From: Rhodoferax sp.
GTDB taxonomy: Bacteria > Pseudomonadota > Gammaproteobacteria > Burkholderiales > Burkholderiaceae_C
Length of the DNA stretch: 64,000 nucleotides
Assembly (NCBI RefSeq): GCF_028689295.1
Contig: NZ_JAQTWL010000016.1
Span: 19,846-83,845, forward strand
Direction of reading: 5' to 3'
Part shown: piece by piece, positions 63,878-64,000 of the stretch
Layout of the letters: the number at the start of each line of letters is the position of its first letter
Numbering within the stretch: the stretch's first letter is position 1
Notes under the pieces: generated by a model
Database searches by the model: none
What the model was told of the DNA's origin: nothing
The model's input: only the letters and a program-made list of their open reading frames with translations
Made by a program: the position numbers and the translations under genes

Positions 63878-64000
63878 GGATTCAACCGGTCGATGCAACG
63901 CCTTAAATTCTGCATGAGCAGAAGGAGTGTTGCAGATGAAACAAAGACCCAGGATTTACTACTCTGATAGCCAGAAGGCTCTGATGTGGGAGCGCTGGAA
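63878..64000 (+). mobile_element. Left end of an IS30-family insertion sequence (right part outside window)
   Basis: The sequence GGATTCAACCGGTCGATGCA, starting near 63878, resembles IS30-type terminal inverted repeats as I recall them. It is followed by CTTAAATTCTGCATGAGCA and a transposase start at 63936. The exact end and any target duplication cannot be fixed, since only one end is present. Confidence 0.75.
63936..64000 (+). CDS. IS30-family transposase, N-terminal fragment cut by the window end
   Basis: The 21 visible codons begin MKQRPRIYYSDSQKALMWER, which is the typical opening of IS30-family transposases in Burkholderiales. The ATG is preceded by GAAGGAGTGTTGCAG, a good ribosome-binding site. 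The helix-turn-helix and DDE catalytic domain lie outside the window. Its orientation is opposite to the DUF2235 gene, which it faces back to back. Confidence 0.8.
   Translation, partial: MKQRPRIYYSDSQKALMWERW

Overview
This window looks like chromosomal DNA of a betaproteobacterium in the Burkholderiales, most likely a Comamonadaceae species of the Rhodoferax/Polaromonas type. The GC content is high, and the gene set fits that group: TctABC with TctDE, HpnCDE, intracellular PhaZ, a TrpB2 next to rpiA, and a propionyl-CoA to succinyl-CoA block. The family assignment is an inference from gene content, because there is no rRNA in the window. I found no tRNA, rRNA or CRISPR array.

Layout. 1-5797: cobalamin uptake and nucleotide-loop assembly (btuF end, btuC, btuD, cobT, cobS, cobC), with a heme-binding SOUL gene inserted on the other strand. 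6121-9484: nth, an aminotransferase and a diguanylate cyclase fused to hemerythrin. 9506-13565: a tightly overlapping three-gene operon of a permuted ATP-grasp-like protein, an AsnB-type amidotransferase and an EamA exporter with a His-rich tail; its product is unknown. 13715-18529: lipoprotein, CDF efflux, arsRC-acr3 plus an unknown gene, and glutathione peroxidase. 18565-25083: the tctDE two-component system divergent from tctCBA. 25085-29283: a hybrid kinase and an HD-GYP regulator. 29369-33576: hpnCDE (squalene synthesis) followed by hemH. 33695-36355: clpB with a sigma-32-like promoter and a strong terminator. 36381-37535: a RelE-like toxin/HTH antitoxin pair beside a truncated DNA methyltransferase/nuclease gene. 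37532-39917: ribE, ribD and a GntR regulator. 40047-47585: methylmalonyl-CoA mutase, MeaB, propionyl-CoA carboxylase and an epimerase-like protein. This is the B12-dependent pathway that the cobalamin genes at the left end would serve. 47653-56615: RnfB, PhaZ, DUF2520 protein, aromatic aminotransferase, FAD oxidoreductase, pyrD, rpiA, trpB2.

57126-64000 is an accessory defence island of visibly different base composition. It holds a complete four-gene Qat anti-phage system (qatA, qatB, qatC, qatD, in that order on the minus strand). Upstream and co-oriented lies a DUF2235 serine-hydrolase gene with two membrane segments inside its hydrolase domain. The left end of an IS30-type element closes the window. 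A decayed 510-base stretch without genes separates the island from trpB2.

The intergenic DNA is also informative. Two elements share a core motif but have unrelated, self-complementary arms (5812-5914 and 44916-44995). A 17-base hairpin motif overlaps the stop codons of two unrelated genes (2459 and 53301). REP-like elements sit at 43245-43315 and 47590-47660. Several genes carry clear palindromic operators: the toxin gene, arsR, phaZ, the aromatic aminotransferase and qatA.

All calls rest on reading the sequence and on recall of protein families; no database search was run.
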